From NCBI GenBank assembly GCA_026706665.1, contig JAPOYI010000087.1:1-64000 (forward strand): 64,000 bases of DNA, read 5' to 3'. Every line of letters begins with the position of its first letter. Within the stretch, counting starts at the first letter, position 1. The notes beneath the pieces were generated by a model. The model saw only the letters and a list, made by a program, of their open reading frames with translations, did no database searches and had not been told where the DNA came from. The stretch is from Gammaproteobacteria bacterium (lineage in GTDB: Bacteria; Pseudomonadota; Gammaproteobacteria; Pseudomonadales; Azotimanducaceae). A program made the position numbers and the translations under genes. Below are positions 52,544 through 61,754 of the stretch, one piece after another.

Positions 52544-53395
52544 TCAGCCATCCACGCCGAAGTCGTAGATCTTTCCGCCGCCGCCGAACATTCCCGTCGC
52601 CGCAAACGGTTCGCCCGCGTGGTAAAAGCCGTACTCGCCCTGCTTCAGGGGGGACCGGGGGGTGATCCGATAGACGCCCAAGCCCACGCTCTCGAACATG
52701 GCGCGCCGGATCGAACGCGATGGAACGCCGGTCTGGCCCCCGTATCCGGCGCCGCCCATGTCGAGGGAGCGCTCCTCCCGGCTGTCGCTGGACTTGAACA
52801 CGACCAGCAGGAACTCCCTTGGATCGACCATCAACCTCGGGTCTGCCGGGTACTCCAGATCCTCGGGGCAGAACCAGAATGTCGGGGAGCGATCATGCGT
52901 GCGCGTGTCGGACCTCGCGCCCCGTATCGCCGCCTTGGCCCCGGTCGGAATGACTCCCCACGTGACCGCGGTCAGCAGCCTGTTGCCGACCCGTATCTGG
53001 GGAGTCACCGGGTTGATGCCGCGCAACGCCCCTTCCTCCTCGACGTAGAGCCCAGGGCCCGGACATGGCGTGCCTTCAAACCGCTCTGCGTACGTCTCCG
53101 GCGCACGGCGCGACGCGGTCGGAACCGTTTTCAGGACCATCGCTTCGAGCACCGGACCTTCGACCCCGGCACGTGAAAGGGCCACGAGTTCTTCCCGGGC
53201 AATGTCGAAGTCCCCTTCGGTCGCCATGATCTTCGCGACGATGACGCGGGCCTCCAGCCCGGCCTCGGTCATGACCACGATGTCCTCGTTGGTGAGCACT
53301 TCCACCGCATCTTCCGCCATGGCCGGCTGTGCAAGGAAGACTGCAAGGAGGATCGGAACGACTGCCACTGCCATGACTCCGGTCCAGACTGTCAA
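52544..53395 (-). CDS. Secreted protein of unknown function
   Basis: A 283-residue protein with signal peptide MAVAVVPILLAVFLAQPAMA. Residues ~33-90 form a small helical module (LTNEDIVVMTEAGLEARVIV; LVALSRAGVEGPVLEAMV) seen at the N-terminus of many exported proteins of unknown role. The C-terminal ~150 residues (FWFCPEDLEYPADPRLMVDP; GEYGFYHAG near the end) look like a beta-rich domain I cannot assign. It stands alone, divergent from the phosphotransferase gene. No catalytic motif seen. Confidence 0.7.
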   Translation of the reverse strand: MTVWTGVMAVAVVPILLAVFLAQPAMAEDAVEVLTNEDIVVMTEAGLEARVIVAKIMATEGDFDIAREELVALSRAGVEGPVLEAMVLKTVPTASRRAPETYAERFEGTPCPGPGLYVEEEGALRGINPVTPQIRVGNRLLTAVTWGVIPTGAKAAIRGARSDTRTHDRSPTFWFCPEDLEYPADPRLMVDPREFLLVVFKSSDSREERSLDMGGAGYGGQTGVPSRSIRRAMFESVGLGVYRITPRSPLKQGEYGFYHAGEPFAATGMFGGGGKIYDFGVDG

Positions 53396-53587
53396 ACCGT
53401 CTTATTCCAGCAGCTTCACCTGCGCGGTTCAACGAAAAGGCAGCCCTATGCTGAACGGGACCTGAACGCGAGCGCCGCAAACCCGCAGGGGCCAGCGGCG
53501 AACGACCAGGCGGACACTTCGCCGGATCCACCGTCTCCCGATGTAAACTAGCGCAAGTCAAAAAAAACCTGCCGGACGGAGGCAACG

Positions 53588-56392
53588 TTGCCCCAGTACA
53601 CGACCACGCTCGACGCGCAAGGAATCCTCGACGACGGGGCGCTTGAACGCCTTGGGGGCAAAGGCAGGTCCCTCGCCGCCATGGCCCAGGCCGGATTCAA
53701 CGTGCCGCCGGCATTCCTGGTGATCGCAGCCGCCTATCGGCGATTCGTGTCGGACAACGGGTTGCAGCCCAGCATCATCGAACTCGCCAAGCCTGCGGTC
53801 GCCGGGAATCGCGTATCGTTCGACGGGGCGTCGGAAAGTGTCCAGGCGCTCTTCGAGGCAAGCGGTCCCGGTGCGGAGATCTCGGACGAAGTGGCAAGCG
53901 CCTATCGGGCGCTGGGCGACGACGTGCCCGTCGCCGTGCGCTCGTCCGCCAACGCGGAGGACCTTCCCGACCTTTCCTTCGCCGGCCAGCAGGAGACCTT
54001 CCTGAATGTGCGCGGCGAAGAAGAGGTCATTGCAGCCGTGAGAGCCTGCTGGGCGTCGCTCTGGACGGCCCGAGCCATCGACTATCGTCACCAGAACGGC
54101 ATCGACCAGAATGGTGTCGCGATGGCCGTCGTGGTCCAGGTCATGGTGCCGTCGGCGGTGTCCGGAATACTGTTCACGGCGAATCCGGCTACCGGCGAGC
54201 GCTCCGAAATGGTCATCAATGCGAGCTTCGGTCTCGGCGAAGCCGTTGTCAGCGGCGAAGTCACGCCCGACACCTACATCGTCGATCGCGCAACCGGGAG
54301 ACGCAAGGAAACCGTCATCGGCGCGAAGGAACGCATGACCGTCTCAGCCGGAGCCCAGGGCACCAGGATGGAGGACGTGTCACCCAACGAACGCGATCAA
54401 TCGTCACTTGCCGACGACATGGTGAAGGAACTGACTGACTCGGCACTGGCGATCGAGAAGCTCTACGACGGCGTGCCGCAGGACATTGAATGGGCGTTTT
54501 CCGCAGATGGAACGCTGTCGCTGTTGCAGTCACGGCCCATCACCAACCTGCCGGTACAGCCGATCGAGGTCACCTGGGAACCCACTCCACCCGCGAAGAT
54601 CCTCTACCGGCGCCAGATCGTCGAGAACATGCCCGATCCCATCTGCGACCTGTTCGAGGAGCTGTACCTGACCGAGGGGCTGGAGTATGCGCGCAGGGGC
54701 ATGGAGAGCATGGTGCGCGGCGGGGGAGCGCACTTCGTCACGTGCAATGGGTACGCCTATTGCCGCGCCGACCACAAGGGGACGCCGGACGATCCAAACA
54801 TGCCGCTGGAAGAGATGGAGGTCATGTCGCGGAGGATGCTCGACGAGATCCGTCAACGGCAGGGACCGGTTGGAGAGAAGGAAGTGCACGACATGGCGCT
54901 CTTTCTTTCAGAATTGTCCGAGGAGGATCGGGCCGCGTTTCGGGAGGTTGCCGACGACTACCGGGGCGACAACCTCGCGCACGATCTCACGATGCCGGAG
55001 AGCGACAATCCGACCTATGTGGCGAATCACAAGACGCAGGACAACGACCGGCGGTGGAAGACCTGGCAGGACGAGGCCATGCCGCGGCTGGTCGCCGCGG
55101 CCGAGAAGTGGCAGAAACTGGACATCGCGGCCGCCACCGACGAGCAGCTCCTGGCCGGCATACGGGAGATGGCCATCGAGGAAGGGTTCTACTGGAGCGG
55201 CAACACCAGCCACACGTTCGGCATCGCCAAGTCCACGGACGATCACCTGCAGTGCTTCCTGCGCGAGAACCTGCCGGATCATCATTTCATCAGCGGCCAG
55301 TTCCTGACCGGCCTCGAATCGAAGACCATGCAGGCAAATACGGACCTGTTCGAGATCGCGAAGATCGTCCGCGCCAGCGCGGAGCTCTCCCATCTCGTGA
55401 TCGTGACGCCGCCGAAGTTCCTCATGCAATCACTGCGCGAGCATCCCGACGGCGGACCGGTGCTGAAAGCCATAGATGCCTACTTCGAGAAGTACGGGCA
55501 CCAGGGCTACAGCCTTGACTTCATCGAGCCGACCCAGGAGGAGGACCCCTCCGCCTTGCTTGCCACACTCAAGACGATGGTGCAGGACAGGGACTACGAC
55601 CCGAAGGACCAGGAACTCCGTGCCGCCAGGATTCGCGAGCAGAAGTACGGCGAGGTTTCGGAACTCCTGGAAGGGCTGACCTATTGGCAGTTCCGCTACA
55701 GGTTATGGTTCGCCCGCAAGTACAACCACATCAGGGAAGAGACCGCGTTCTACTTCGGCTACACGTGGCGCGTCCTGCGCCCCATGGGGTTCGAGCTGGG
55801 CAAACGCATGGTGGATGTCGGCATCTTCCGAGACCCGGAAGACACCTTCTTCCTCGTCACCGAAGAGCTGCGGCAGGCCATCGCCGCGCGCCAGCAAGGC
55901 CTGGCACGCCCCGAGTTCGGCATGATCGCCGCCGAGCGCAGGGAACTGCGGGAAGCCCGCAAGCGCCATCACCCCCCGGGAACGATCCCGCCGGAAGCGA
56001 GCAACATTCCAACGGTCCGGTTCAAGGAGACCCAGATCAGGAACGATCCGGCAAGCAATACGCTGAACGGCTTCGCAGTGAGCTCGGGCACCGTGACCGC
56101 GCCGGCAAGTGTCGTGCTTTCACAAACGGATTTCGAAAAGATGTCGCCGGGCACGATTCTGGTGGCGCCCAACACCACCCCGGCATGGACCCAACTCTTC
56201 TCCCACGCGGTCGGTGTGGTCACCGACATGGGCAGCATTCTTGCGCACGCCTCCATCGTGGCCAGGGAATACGGTATTCCCGCGGTGCTCGGCGTCGGCA
56301 ACGGGACGACGCGGATTCGTCACGGGCAGATGCTGACGATCAACGGCGACGCGGGTAACGTCCTTCTTCACGAGAAAGAGAGCGCTCCATAG
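53588..56392 (+). CDS. PEP-synthase/pyruvate-phosphate-dikinase family phosphotransferase
   Basis: A 934-residue enzyme. The N-terminal ATP-grasp domain (~1-320) has LGGKGRSLAAMAQAGFNVPP, AVRSSANAEDLPDLSFAGQQ and DIEWAFSADGTLSLLQSRPI. A long middle region (~330-800) is Trp/Tyr-rich. The C-terminal swivelling domain has the phospho-histidine His887 in GSILAHASIVAREYGIP. Domain order matches rifampicin phosphotransferases and PEP-synthase-like proteins rather than PEP synthase itself, which has a PEP-binding barrel after the histidine. The start is TTG at 53588 after GGACGGAGG. The phosphate acceptor is unknown. Confidence 0.85.
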   Translation: MPQYTTTLDAQGILDDGALERLGGKGRSLAAMAQAGFNVPPAFLVIAAAYRRFVSDNGLQPSIIELAKPAVAGNRVSFDGASESVQALFEASGPGAEISDEVASAYRALGDDVPVAVRSSANAEDLPDLSFAGQQETFLNVRGEEEVIAAVRACWASLWTARAIDYRHQNGIDQNGVAMAVVVQVMVPSAVSGILFTANPATGERSEMVINASFGLGEAVVSGEVTPDTYIVDRATGRRKETVIGAKERMTVSAGAQGTRMEDVSPNERDQSSLADDMVKELTDSALAIEKLYDGVPQDIEWAFSADGTLSLLQSRPITNLPVQPIEVTWEPTPPAKILYRRQIVENMPDPICDLFEELYLTEGLEYARRGMESMVRGGGAHFVTCNGYAYCRADHKGTPDDPNMPLEEMEVMSRRMLDEIRQRQGPVGEKEVHDMALFLSELSEEDRAAFREVADDYRGDNLAHDLTMPESDNPTYVANHKTQDNDRRWKTWQDEAMPRLVAAAEKWQKLDIAAATDEQLLAGIREMAIEEGFYWSGNTSHTFGIAKSTDDHLQCFLRENLPDHHFISGQFLTGLESKTMQANTDLFEIAKIVRASAELSHLVIVTPPKFLMQSLREHPDGGPVLKAIDAYFEKYGHQGYSLDFIEPTQEEDPSALLATLKTMVQDRDYDPKDQELRAARIREQKYGEVSELLEGLTYWQFRYRLWFARKYNHIREETAFYFGYTWRVLRPMGFELGKRMVDVGIFRDPEDTFFLVTEELRQAIAARQQGLARPEFGMIAAERRELREARKRHHPPGTIPPEASNIPTVRFKETQIRNDPASNTLNGFAVSSGTVTAPASVVLSQTDFEKMSPGTILVAPNTTPAWTQLFSHAVGVVTDMGSILAHASIVAREYGIPAVLGVGNGTTRIRHGQMLTINGDAGNVLLHEKESAP

Positions 56393-56450
56393 GGGAAATG
56401 CTTGCAGGACAGCCTCCGGCATTCACGAACACCACAAACAAGGACCTGCC

Positions 56451-57527
56451 ATGGCCGACCAGCCAAGGGACATCCCGGACGAAAACCTGAAGCGCTGGCT
56501 AGAGCAGACGCGTGAAGACGTCATCGACCCGGACCAGCCCATCATCGATCCGCACCATCACCTGTGGGATCGCCGGTCCCAACCGGAGTTGGCGCCGGGC
56601 TCCCGGCAGCACCGCGTCTATCTCGAGGATGAACTGATCGGGGACATCCGCGGCGCGGGCCACAACGTCATCGACACCGTGTTCGTCGAGTGCCGCTACA
56701 AGTACCGCAGGGGCGGTGGCCTCGACGCGCCCGCGGGCGAGACGGAATTCGTACAGGATTTTTCGGAAAGGCTCGCTTCCCGGGGCGTTCGCTGCTGCGG
56801 CGCCATCGTCGGCTTCACGAATCTCACCCTGGGCGCGCAGGCAAAGGACGTGCTGCTTGCCCACCAGGCGGCGGGGCGCAACTTCCGCGGAATCCGTCAT
56901 GCCCACGGCTGGCACGAGTCCCCCGACATGCCGCAGTCACACCATCCCACCGCCGGCACCCAGGGCCTCCTGGGGTTGGCCTCGTTCAGGGAAGGTTTCG
57001 CCGCGCTCGACGAACTCGGACTCACCTTCGACTGCTGGGGATACCAGAGCCAACTGGAAGAAGTGGCGGACTTGGCGAATGCGTTCCCCGGCGTCACCAT
57101 CGTCCTCAACCACATCGGCGGACCCATCGCCCTGGGACCCTATGCGGGCCAGCGCGAAGGGCGGGTATTCGAGGAATGGAAGCGCGGTGTAGAGATCGCT
57201 TCCCGCTGTCCGAACATCGTCGTGAAGACAGGTGGTTGCGGGATGGTGAACTACGGGTTTGGCTATGAGAACTGGGATGTCCCGGCGGACTCGACGACCC
57301 TCGCCAAGCTGTGGCGACCCTATTTCACGCACCTGATCGATTGCTTCGGGGCGTCCCGGTGCATGTTCGAGTCGAACTTTCCGGTGGACAAGATCTCATT
57401 TTCCTACGGCAACATGTGGAATGCTTTCAAGCGCATCTCGAACGATCTTGGATTGTCACGGGAGGAAAAGGACGACCTGTTCTATCGGACGGCGGCCCGC
57501 AGCTATTCGATGGATGTCTCACCGTAG
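56451..57527 (+). CDS. Amidohydrolase-family TIM-barrel hydrolase
   Basis: A 358-residue metal-dependent hydrolase of the PF04909 type (2-pyrone-4,6-dicarboxylate lactonase-like). Motifs: IIDPHHHLWDR with His35-37, RGIRHAHGWHES, IVLNHIGGPIALG, and the late MFESNFPVDKISFSYGNMW. Likely opens a lactone or hydrolyses an acyl bond in carboxylate catabolism. It starts 58 bp after the phosphotransferase stop, in the same direction, so possibly one operon. Confidence 0.87.
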   Translation: MADQPRDIPDENLKRWLEQTREDVIDPDQPIIDPHHHLWDRRSQPELAPGSRQHRVYLEDELIGDIRGAGHNVIDTVFVECRYKYRRGGGLDAPAGETEFVQDFSERLASRGVRCCGAIVGFTNLTLGAQAKDVLLAHQAAGRNFRGIRHAHGWHESPDMPQSHHPTAGTQGLLGLASFREGFAALDELGLTFDCWGYQSQLEEVADLANAFPGVTIVLNHIGGPIALGPYAGQREGRVFEEWKRGVEIASRCPNIVVKTGGCGMVNYGFGYENWDVPADSTTLAKLWRPYFTHLIDCFGASRCMFESNFPVDKISFSYGNMWNAFKRISNDLGLSREEKDDLFYRTAARSYSMDVSP

Positions 57528-57785
57528 GCTTGACTCGCCAACGCAATTGAGCCCACCAGATTCGCTCGTAGCTCGAGTGAGAACCCGGCTTGTCTTGTAT
57601 AGCCGATCTCCTACGAACATCAGGGTTACCTTCCGCTGTTGGCAACGGTCTGCAAGCGCCAGAATCGGGTCCAAGGACAATCGTGTGGAATTCGAAGACG
57701 AGAAAGCAACGGCCGAGTGTAAGACGACTCAACGCCGAGGCGATGAAGCTCGAGGCAAGAAGCCCGCAGGTTTCGACATAGCACG
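57528..57785. other. Gap without recognised gene
   Basis: I see no coding sequence with family-like composition, no terminator hairpin of note and no repeat in this stretch. It precedes two very short hydrophobic reading frames. Confidence 0.4.
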
Positions 57786-57872
57786 ATGATCGATGGTGGC
57801 AAGTTGGGACTGGCTGCTTTTGCGGCGGGCGTAGCAGCGCTAACATTCGCCCAAAGTCAGGGCTGGCTATAG
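57786..57872 (+). CDS. Possible 28-residue hydrophobic small protein
   Basis: An ATG frame encoding a 28-residue peptide with a hydrophobic centre (KLGLAAFAAGVAALTFAQSQ). It is followed six bases later by a second small hydrophobic frame. Only composition and tandem arrangement support it. Confidence 0.3.
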   Translation: MIDGGKLGLAAFAAGVAALTFAQSQGWL

Positions 57873-57878
57873 CAGGCA

Positions 57879-58013
57879 ATGATGTTCGAACGGCATGAGA
57901 TTCTCCCGAGCGGCCGAAAGGCAGACCGCGACTGGTGGTTCGCCACCAAGCTGGGAGCCGTGATCGTGGGATCGCTGGTGGCAGCCTACGTGGTCCACGT
58001 AACGGTCCTTTAG
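57879..58013 (+). CDS. Possible 44-residue single-span membrane protein
   Basis: An ATG-ATG start followed by a charged N-terminus (MMFERHEILPSGRKADRDWW) and a clear transmembrane helix (GAVIVGSLVAAYVVHVTVL) running to the stop. Positive charges before the helix suggest the N-terminus faces the cytoplasm. AGCAGG upstream is a passable ribosome site. No family recognised. Confidence 0.45.
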   Translation: MMFERHEILPSGRKADRDWWFATKLGAVIVGSLVAAYVVHVTVL

Positions 58014-58083
58014 ATCGGACCCTCTCCGCACGGCGAGATTACCCTCCCCGGTGCGGGTGGGTTCCTCCCCAACGCCGTGGGAA

Positions 58084-58815
58084 TTATCCGTCCCAGACCT
58101 TCTCCGGCACCGGAAGACCCACAAGATCGTCGGCCCCGAGCGGCGCAATCGGCTCGATTCTCAAGCCCTCGAGCACCATGGCGAGCTGACGCGTGTGCTG
58201 CGCCGTATGCCAGGTGCAGCGCTCGAGGGCTCCATGCATGGTAAACAGTCCCTGGTAGGTACTCACCCGGCGGGACGGGTCCACGACCAGCCCCGAAAGC
58301 TCGGCTTCTACGGCGCACGATCGCGCCGCAAGGGCATCGCGATCAAGTTCGGTCCCCGTACCCGCGCGCACGGTTTTCTCCCGTCCTGCCGCCATCTCCA
58401 CGAACCCGACAGCGATATGGACGATGTGGTTGGCGAGGGCAAGCAGCGTGCGATCCCGGTTGGGCAACTTGTCGCCGAGGTTGCCGGACGGAATCTGGCC
58501 GGTCAGGCGCGTGGCGGTCGCGAGGATGTGCCCGAGCCGTAATTTGAGTTCCTCGACTGGCAGCGCGGGGTCGGGATCGTAAGGAATCTCCAGGAACTCC
58601 GAGACGAGACCGAGGTCGATCCCGGCGACGAAACGGCCACCCCGCGCGACGATCGGCACGCCGTCCGCCTCCAATGCATCGAATGCCGCCCTCGCCTCCT
58701 GGTCGTTGGCGATGTCCTTGGAAACGAAGTCGACCGCACGGGCCGACAGGAACTCCTTGAGCTTGAGGCAGCCGGTTCAGCCGGGCTGCCAATAGACTTC
58801 AACGGCGGTCATCAT
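58084..58815 (-). CDS. Glutaredoxin-DinB fusion protein with in-frame UGA in the CxxC motif (candidate selenoprotein)
   Basis: Read from ATG 58815, the frame encodes 243 residues if codon 13 (TGA, 58779-58777) is read through. The N-terminus, TAVEVYWQPG-U-TGCLKLKEF, is the glutaredoxin-like opening of a known glutaredoxin-DinB family whose members carry CxxC at this spot. Here the first Cys codon is UGA and the second Cys16 is kept (UxxC). The thioredoxin-fold part continues through DGVPIVARGGRFVAGID, followed from ~85 by a DinB four-helix domain (LPNRDRTLLALANHIVHIAV; ERCTWHTAQHTRQLAMVLEG) and the family ending VGLPVPEKVWD. The frame downstream of the TGA is clean for over 220 codons. Its ATG overlaps the TauD stop (ATGA). 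The alternatives are a nonsense mutation or a base-call error. Confidence 0.7.
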
Positions 58816-59786
58816 GCCCTCGCGCGAGCCTCGGGCGCGGTTGTTCCCTTGTATCGCTTGTCCTTTGCCTCATCGCGCAGAAAGACCATCTCGGCTGCGA
58901 GGACATCCCGGCCAGCCTGTGCGCGGGGATCGCTTGGGTCGTACGCAAACTCCGTTTCCGGGTCGCCGGCAACGCGAACCGCGACGAATTCCCGCAACTG
59001 CGAGTAGTCGTAAGGCCTCGCGCGATGCAGCAGGGATCGATTGTCCCAGATCACCGTGTCGCCCGGCTGCCACCTATGGCTGTATACGCGGGACGGGTCG
59101 GAGACCACGAAGTCCCGCAGAGACGTCAGGAGATCGATGCTCTCTTCCCGGGACAGGCCCTGGACGCCGAAGGCATGACGGCCGATGAACAGGTTCTTGA
59201 TGCCCGTCTCAGGATGCACCTTGACGATCGGTCGCAGGTACGCTTCGTCGTGGAAGATGCTTGTCCCGTCCTCGGGCGGCAAGTCGCCCAGATCGCGGGC
59301 CGCGGATTGCTTCGTCGAATGATAAGCGTAGAGGTTTTCGATGCGGTCCTTCGTCTCCTGATCGAGAGCGGCATAGCCGGCACGCATGTCCGCGAACTCC
59401 GTCTCTCCGCCCCACTCGGGAACAGTGACCGCGGACAGGATCCCGCACTTGCTGCTGATCGGCATATACGACGAGTCGGTATGCCAGTTCTGATTGCCAA
59501 AAACGCCGCGCATGCGCTGCGACTGGTACGGAACCGTGTCGCCGTAGCTCCCGTCCTCGCGCCGCTCCTTGTTCGCCATCGGGTGTGCATCGTAGTGCAG
59601 CTTTCCGAAACGCTTCGCAAACGCCGTGTTTCCATCCACGGACAGGAACTGCCCCGGGAACACCAGGAAACCGTATTGGTTAAAGGCGGACCTGATCTCG
59701 GGAAACTCGTCATCCGTCAGGTTCTCCAACGAGACGTCGGTGACCACGGCGCCGAATGTCTTGCCTTCCATGGGGGTGATCTGCAT
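58812..59786 (-). CDS. TauD/TfdA-family Fe(II)/2-oxoglutarate dioxygenase
   Basis: A 324-residue dioxygenase. The iron ligands are His102 and Asp104 (NWHTDSSY) with the distal His254 in NRSLLHRARPYD, and an Arg after it for 2-oxoglutarate. The start of the barrel, FGAVVTDVSLENLTDDEF, is typical of TfdA-type enzymes. It oxidises a small acid (alkylsulfonate, aryloxyacetate or betaine-like) with O2. GAGGGCG precedes ATG 59786. Its stop overlaps the start of the glutaredoxin-DinB gene (ATGA), so the two form a coupled operon. Confidence 0.9.
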   Translation of the reverse strand: MQITPMEGKTFGAVVTDVSLENLTDDEFPEIRSAFNQYGFLVFPGQFLSVDGNTAFAKRFGKLHYDAHPMANKERREDGSYGDTVPYQSQRMRGVFGNQNWHTDSSYMPISSKCGILSAVTVPEWGGETEFADMRAGYAALDQETKDRIENLYAYHSTKQSAARDLGDLPPEDGTSIFHDEAYLRPIVKVHPETGIKNLFIGRHAFGVQGLSREESIDLLTSLRDFVVSDPSRVYSHRWQPGDTVIWDNRSLLHRARPYDYSQLREFVAVRVAGDPETEFAYDPSDPRAQAGRDVLAAEMVFLRDEAKDKRYKGTTAPEARARA

Positions 59787-59943
59787 TTCGCCCTCGCCTC
59801 CGGCCGATCAAACTGTCGGGACAAGGATACTACGGGGCGTGGAAATGAGAGCATATCTTGACGGCCGGCCCTGTTTCCTGGCGCTCGCATTCCATCTACG
59901 CTTGGGCTATCCGTAGCGGTCTGACCAGCCATTGGGGGAAAAC

Positions 59944-61410
59944 ATGTCCGATCTCGCGTTCAAGCCGGCGCTAGAACTTGCCGCAATGATCCGCAACAGG
60001 GAAATCCGCTCGACGGAATTGACGGAACACTACATCGAGCGCATGGAAAGGCTTGATGGCCAGGGCATCAACGCCGTGCCCGTTCGAACCTTCGAGCGCG
60101 CGAGAGAGGACGCGGACCGCGCCGATGCGGCGATGGACCGAGGAGAGCAACTCGGCCCCCTGCACGGCGTTCCGATGACTATCAAGGAGTCCTACGTCAT
60201 GCGGGATACGCCATCGACCTGGGGCCTCGAGGCGTTTCGCGACAACATCGGCCGCGCCGACGGGGTCGCGGTCAGCCGGTTCCGCGCCGCCGGCGCGGTT
60301 TTCCTCGGCAAGACCAACGTCCCCGCCAACCTGGCGGACTTTCAGACCTACAACCCGTTGTACGGCACGACGGGCAATCCCTGGGACACGGACCGCATCG
60401 CCGGCGGCTCCTCGGGCGGCAGCGCGGCAGCGTTGGCGGCTGGGTTCTGCGCCCTGGAAGCGGGATCCGACATCGGCGGCTCGATCCGAAACCCGGCGCA
60501 CTTCTGCGGCGTATACGGCCACAAACCGACCTGGGGCATCGTACCGATGGCCGGGCACGAGCTGCTGGAACACACGCCGGACGCGGACCTCAGCGTGTGC
60601 GGGCCCCTGGCGCGCAGCGCAGACGACCTCGCGGTCGCGCTCGACACGATGGCCGGCGCACCCGGCCGCGAGCGGCGGGGATGGCGGCTGGTGTTGCCGT
60701 CGCCTGAATTCAATCGTCTCGGGGACCTCCGGGTAGCCCTGTGGCCTGACGATACGTTGTGCCCTGTCTCCTCCGAGATTTCCGACCGCGTTGTGTCAGT
60801 CGGGCAGATTCTCGCCCGTCTCGGGGCGACGGTTTCCGATACGGCGCGGCCCGGTTTCGACGTCAAGCGCGCCCACGACACGTACGTCAGTCTCCTGAAC
60901 TCCGTCATGTCCGCTCCACAGCCCGAGGTCGAATACGCGCGGAACGTGGCGCGAGCCGCCGAGTTCGACCCGGCCGACATGTCGTTCCGCGCGGTGAGCG
61001 CCCGCGGCATGGTGCTGAACCACCGCGAGTGGATCCGCTACAACTTCAAGCGCGAACACCTGCGCTTCGCATGGGACGACTTCTTCGAGGACTGGGACAT
61101 CCTGCTCTGCCCGCAGATGGCAACGCCGGCGTTTACCCACGACCACCGGCCATTCGGGCAGCGGACGATTGATGTCGACGGGGTGCGGCGGGACTACTTC
61201 GAGCAGCTTTTCTGGTCTGGGCTCGTGACCAACGCCTACCTGCCGAGCACGGTGTTTCCGACGGGGCTCTCGCGAGGGGGGTTGCCGATCGGGGTTCAGG
61301 CTGTTGGGGCGGCCTATTGCGATTATCGGACCATCGAGTTCGCGCGGTTGATGGCGGAGGAACTGGGGGGGTTCCAGGTGCCGGCGCCGTTGGTGGAGTC
61401 GGGTGGGTAA
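59944..61410 (+). CDS. Amidase-signature-family amidase
   Basis: 488 residues from ATG 59944 (GGGGGAAAAC upstream); a TTG 12 bases earlier is unlikely. The Ser-cisSer-Lys triad is Lys81 in MTIKES, Ser156/157 in AGGSSGGSAAALAAG, and Ser180 in DIGGSIRNPAHFCGVYGHKP. The C-terminal region holds the expected DILLCPQMATPAF segment. It hydrolyses an amide to acid plus ammonia; substrate unknown. Divergent from the TauD-glutaredoxin operon. Confidence 0.9.
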   Translation: MSDLAFKPALELAAMIRNREIRSTELTEHYIERMERLDGQGINAVPVRTFERAREDADRADAAMDRGEQLGPLHGVPMTIKESYVMRDTPSTWGLEAFRDNIGRADGVAVSRFRAAGAVFLGKTNVPANLADFQTYNPLYGTTGNPWDTDRIAGGSSGGSAAALAAGFCALEAGSDIGGSIRNPAHFCGVYGHKPTWGIVPMAGHELLEHTPDADLSVCGPLARSADDLAVALDTMAGAPGRERRGWRLVLPSPEFNRLGDLRVALWPDDTLCPVSSEISDRVVSVGQILARLGATVSDTARPGFDVKRAHDTYVSLLNSVMSAPQPEVEYARNVARAAEFDPADMSFRAVSARGMVLNHREWIRYNFKREHLRFAWDDFFEDWDILLCPQMATPAFTHDHRPFGQRTIDVDGVRRDYFEQLFWSGLVTNAYLPSTVFPTGLSRGGLPIGVQAVGAAYCDYRTIEFARLMAEELGGFQVPAPLVESGG

Positions 61411-61655
61411 CTCGCGGGATACGCGGATTCGCAGGGGTGGTTCGTGTGACGGGAATTTCCTATCGCCCGGTACGGCCCCGGCGGCACGCGCCTGGCGGCT
61501 GAATGTTGTTCGCGCGTGGGCCAGGTCGTTGTGGGGTTGTCCACCCTTTGACCACCGCGCCTCCTCAATGTCGGGGTCGGGCGCCGTGGACAAAGCGTGG
61601 ACAACTCGCCAAGCCCGTCACCACGATCAGGGGGGTGTCCCTCGCAGGAAGAAGT
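61411..61655. other. Intergenic stretch with a small inverted repeat
   Basis: No coding sequence recognised. GTTGTCCAC (61536-61544) is repeated in inverted form, GTGGACAAC (61597-61605), 52 bp apart. Its meaning is unknown. The dispersed repeat copy follows directly. Confidence 0.4.
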
Positions 61656-61720
61656 AGCTTCCCCAACCGCTGACGCGTAAGGAAGTGCCGGCAATGCCCC
61701 CGTCGCCGGAGGCGTCCGTG
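61656..61720 (+). repeat. Dispersed intergenic repeat, copy 3 of 3
   Basis: agcttccccaaccgctgacg to ggaggcgtccgtg, matching copies at 10831-10900 and 35997-36064 in the same orientation. The outer GCTTCC and GGAGGC can pair. It lies just upstream of the rhodanese gene. Confidence 0.75.
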
Positions 61721-61754
61721 ATATGTTGTTTCGACTGAACCGAGGCTGCCACCA

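Noticed and set aside
57427..57879. 150-codon minus-strand frame after the amidohydrolase
   Set aside because: No family-like sequence, it overlaps the end of a confident gene, and its composition is random.
61536..61605. GTTGTCCAC / GTGGACAAC inverted repeat as a terminator or operator
   Set aside because: The arms are 52 bp apart with no T-run and no adjacent start codon, so no function can be supported.
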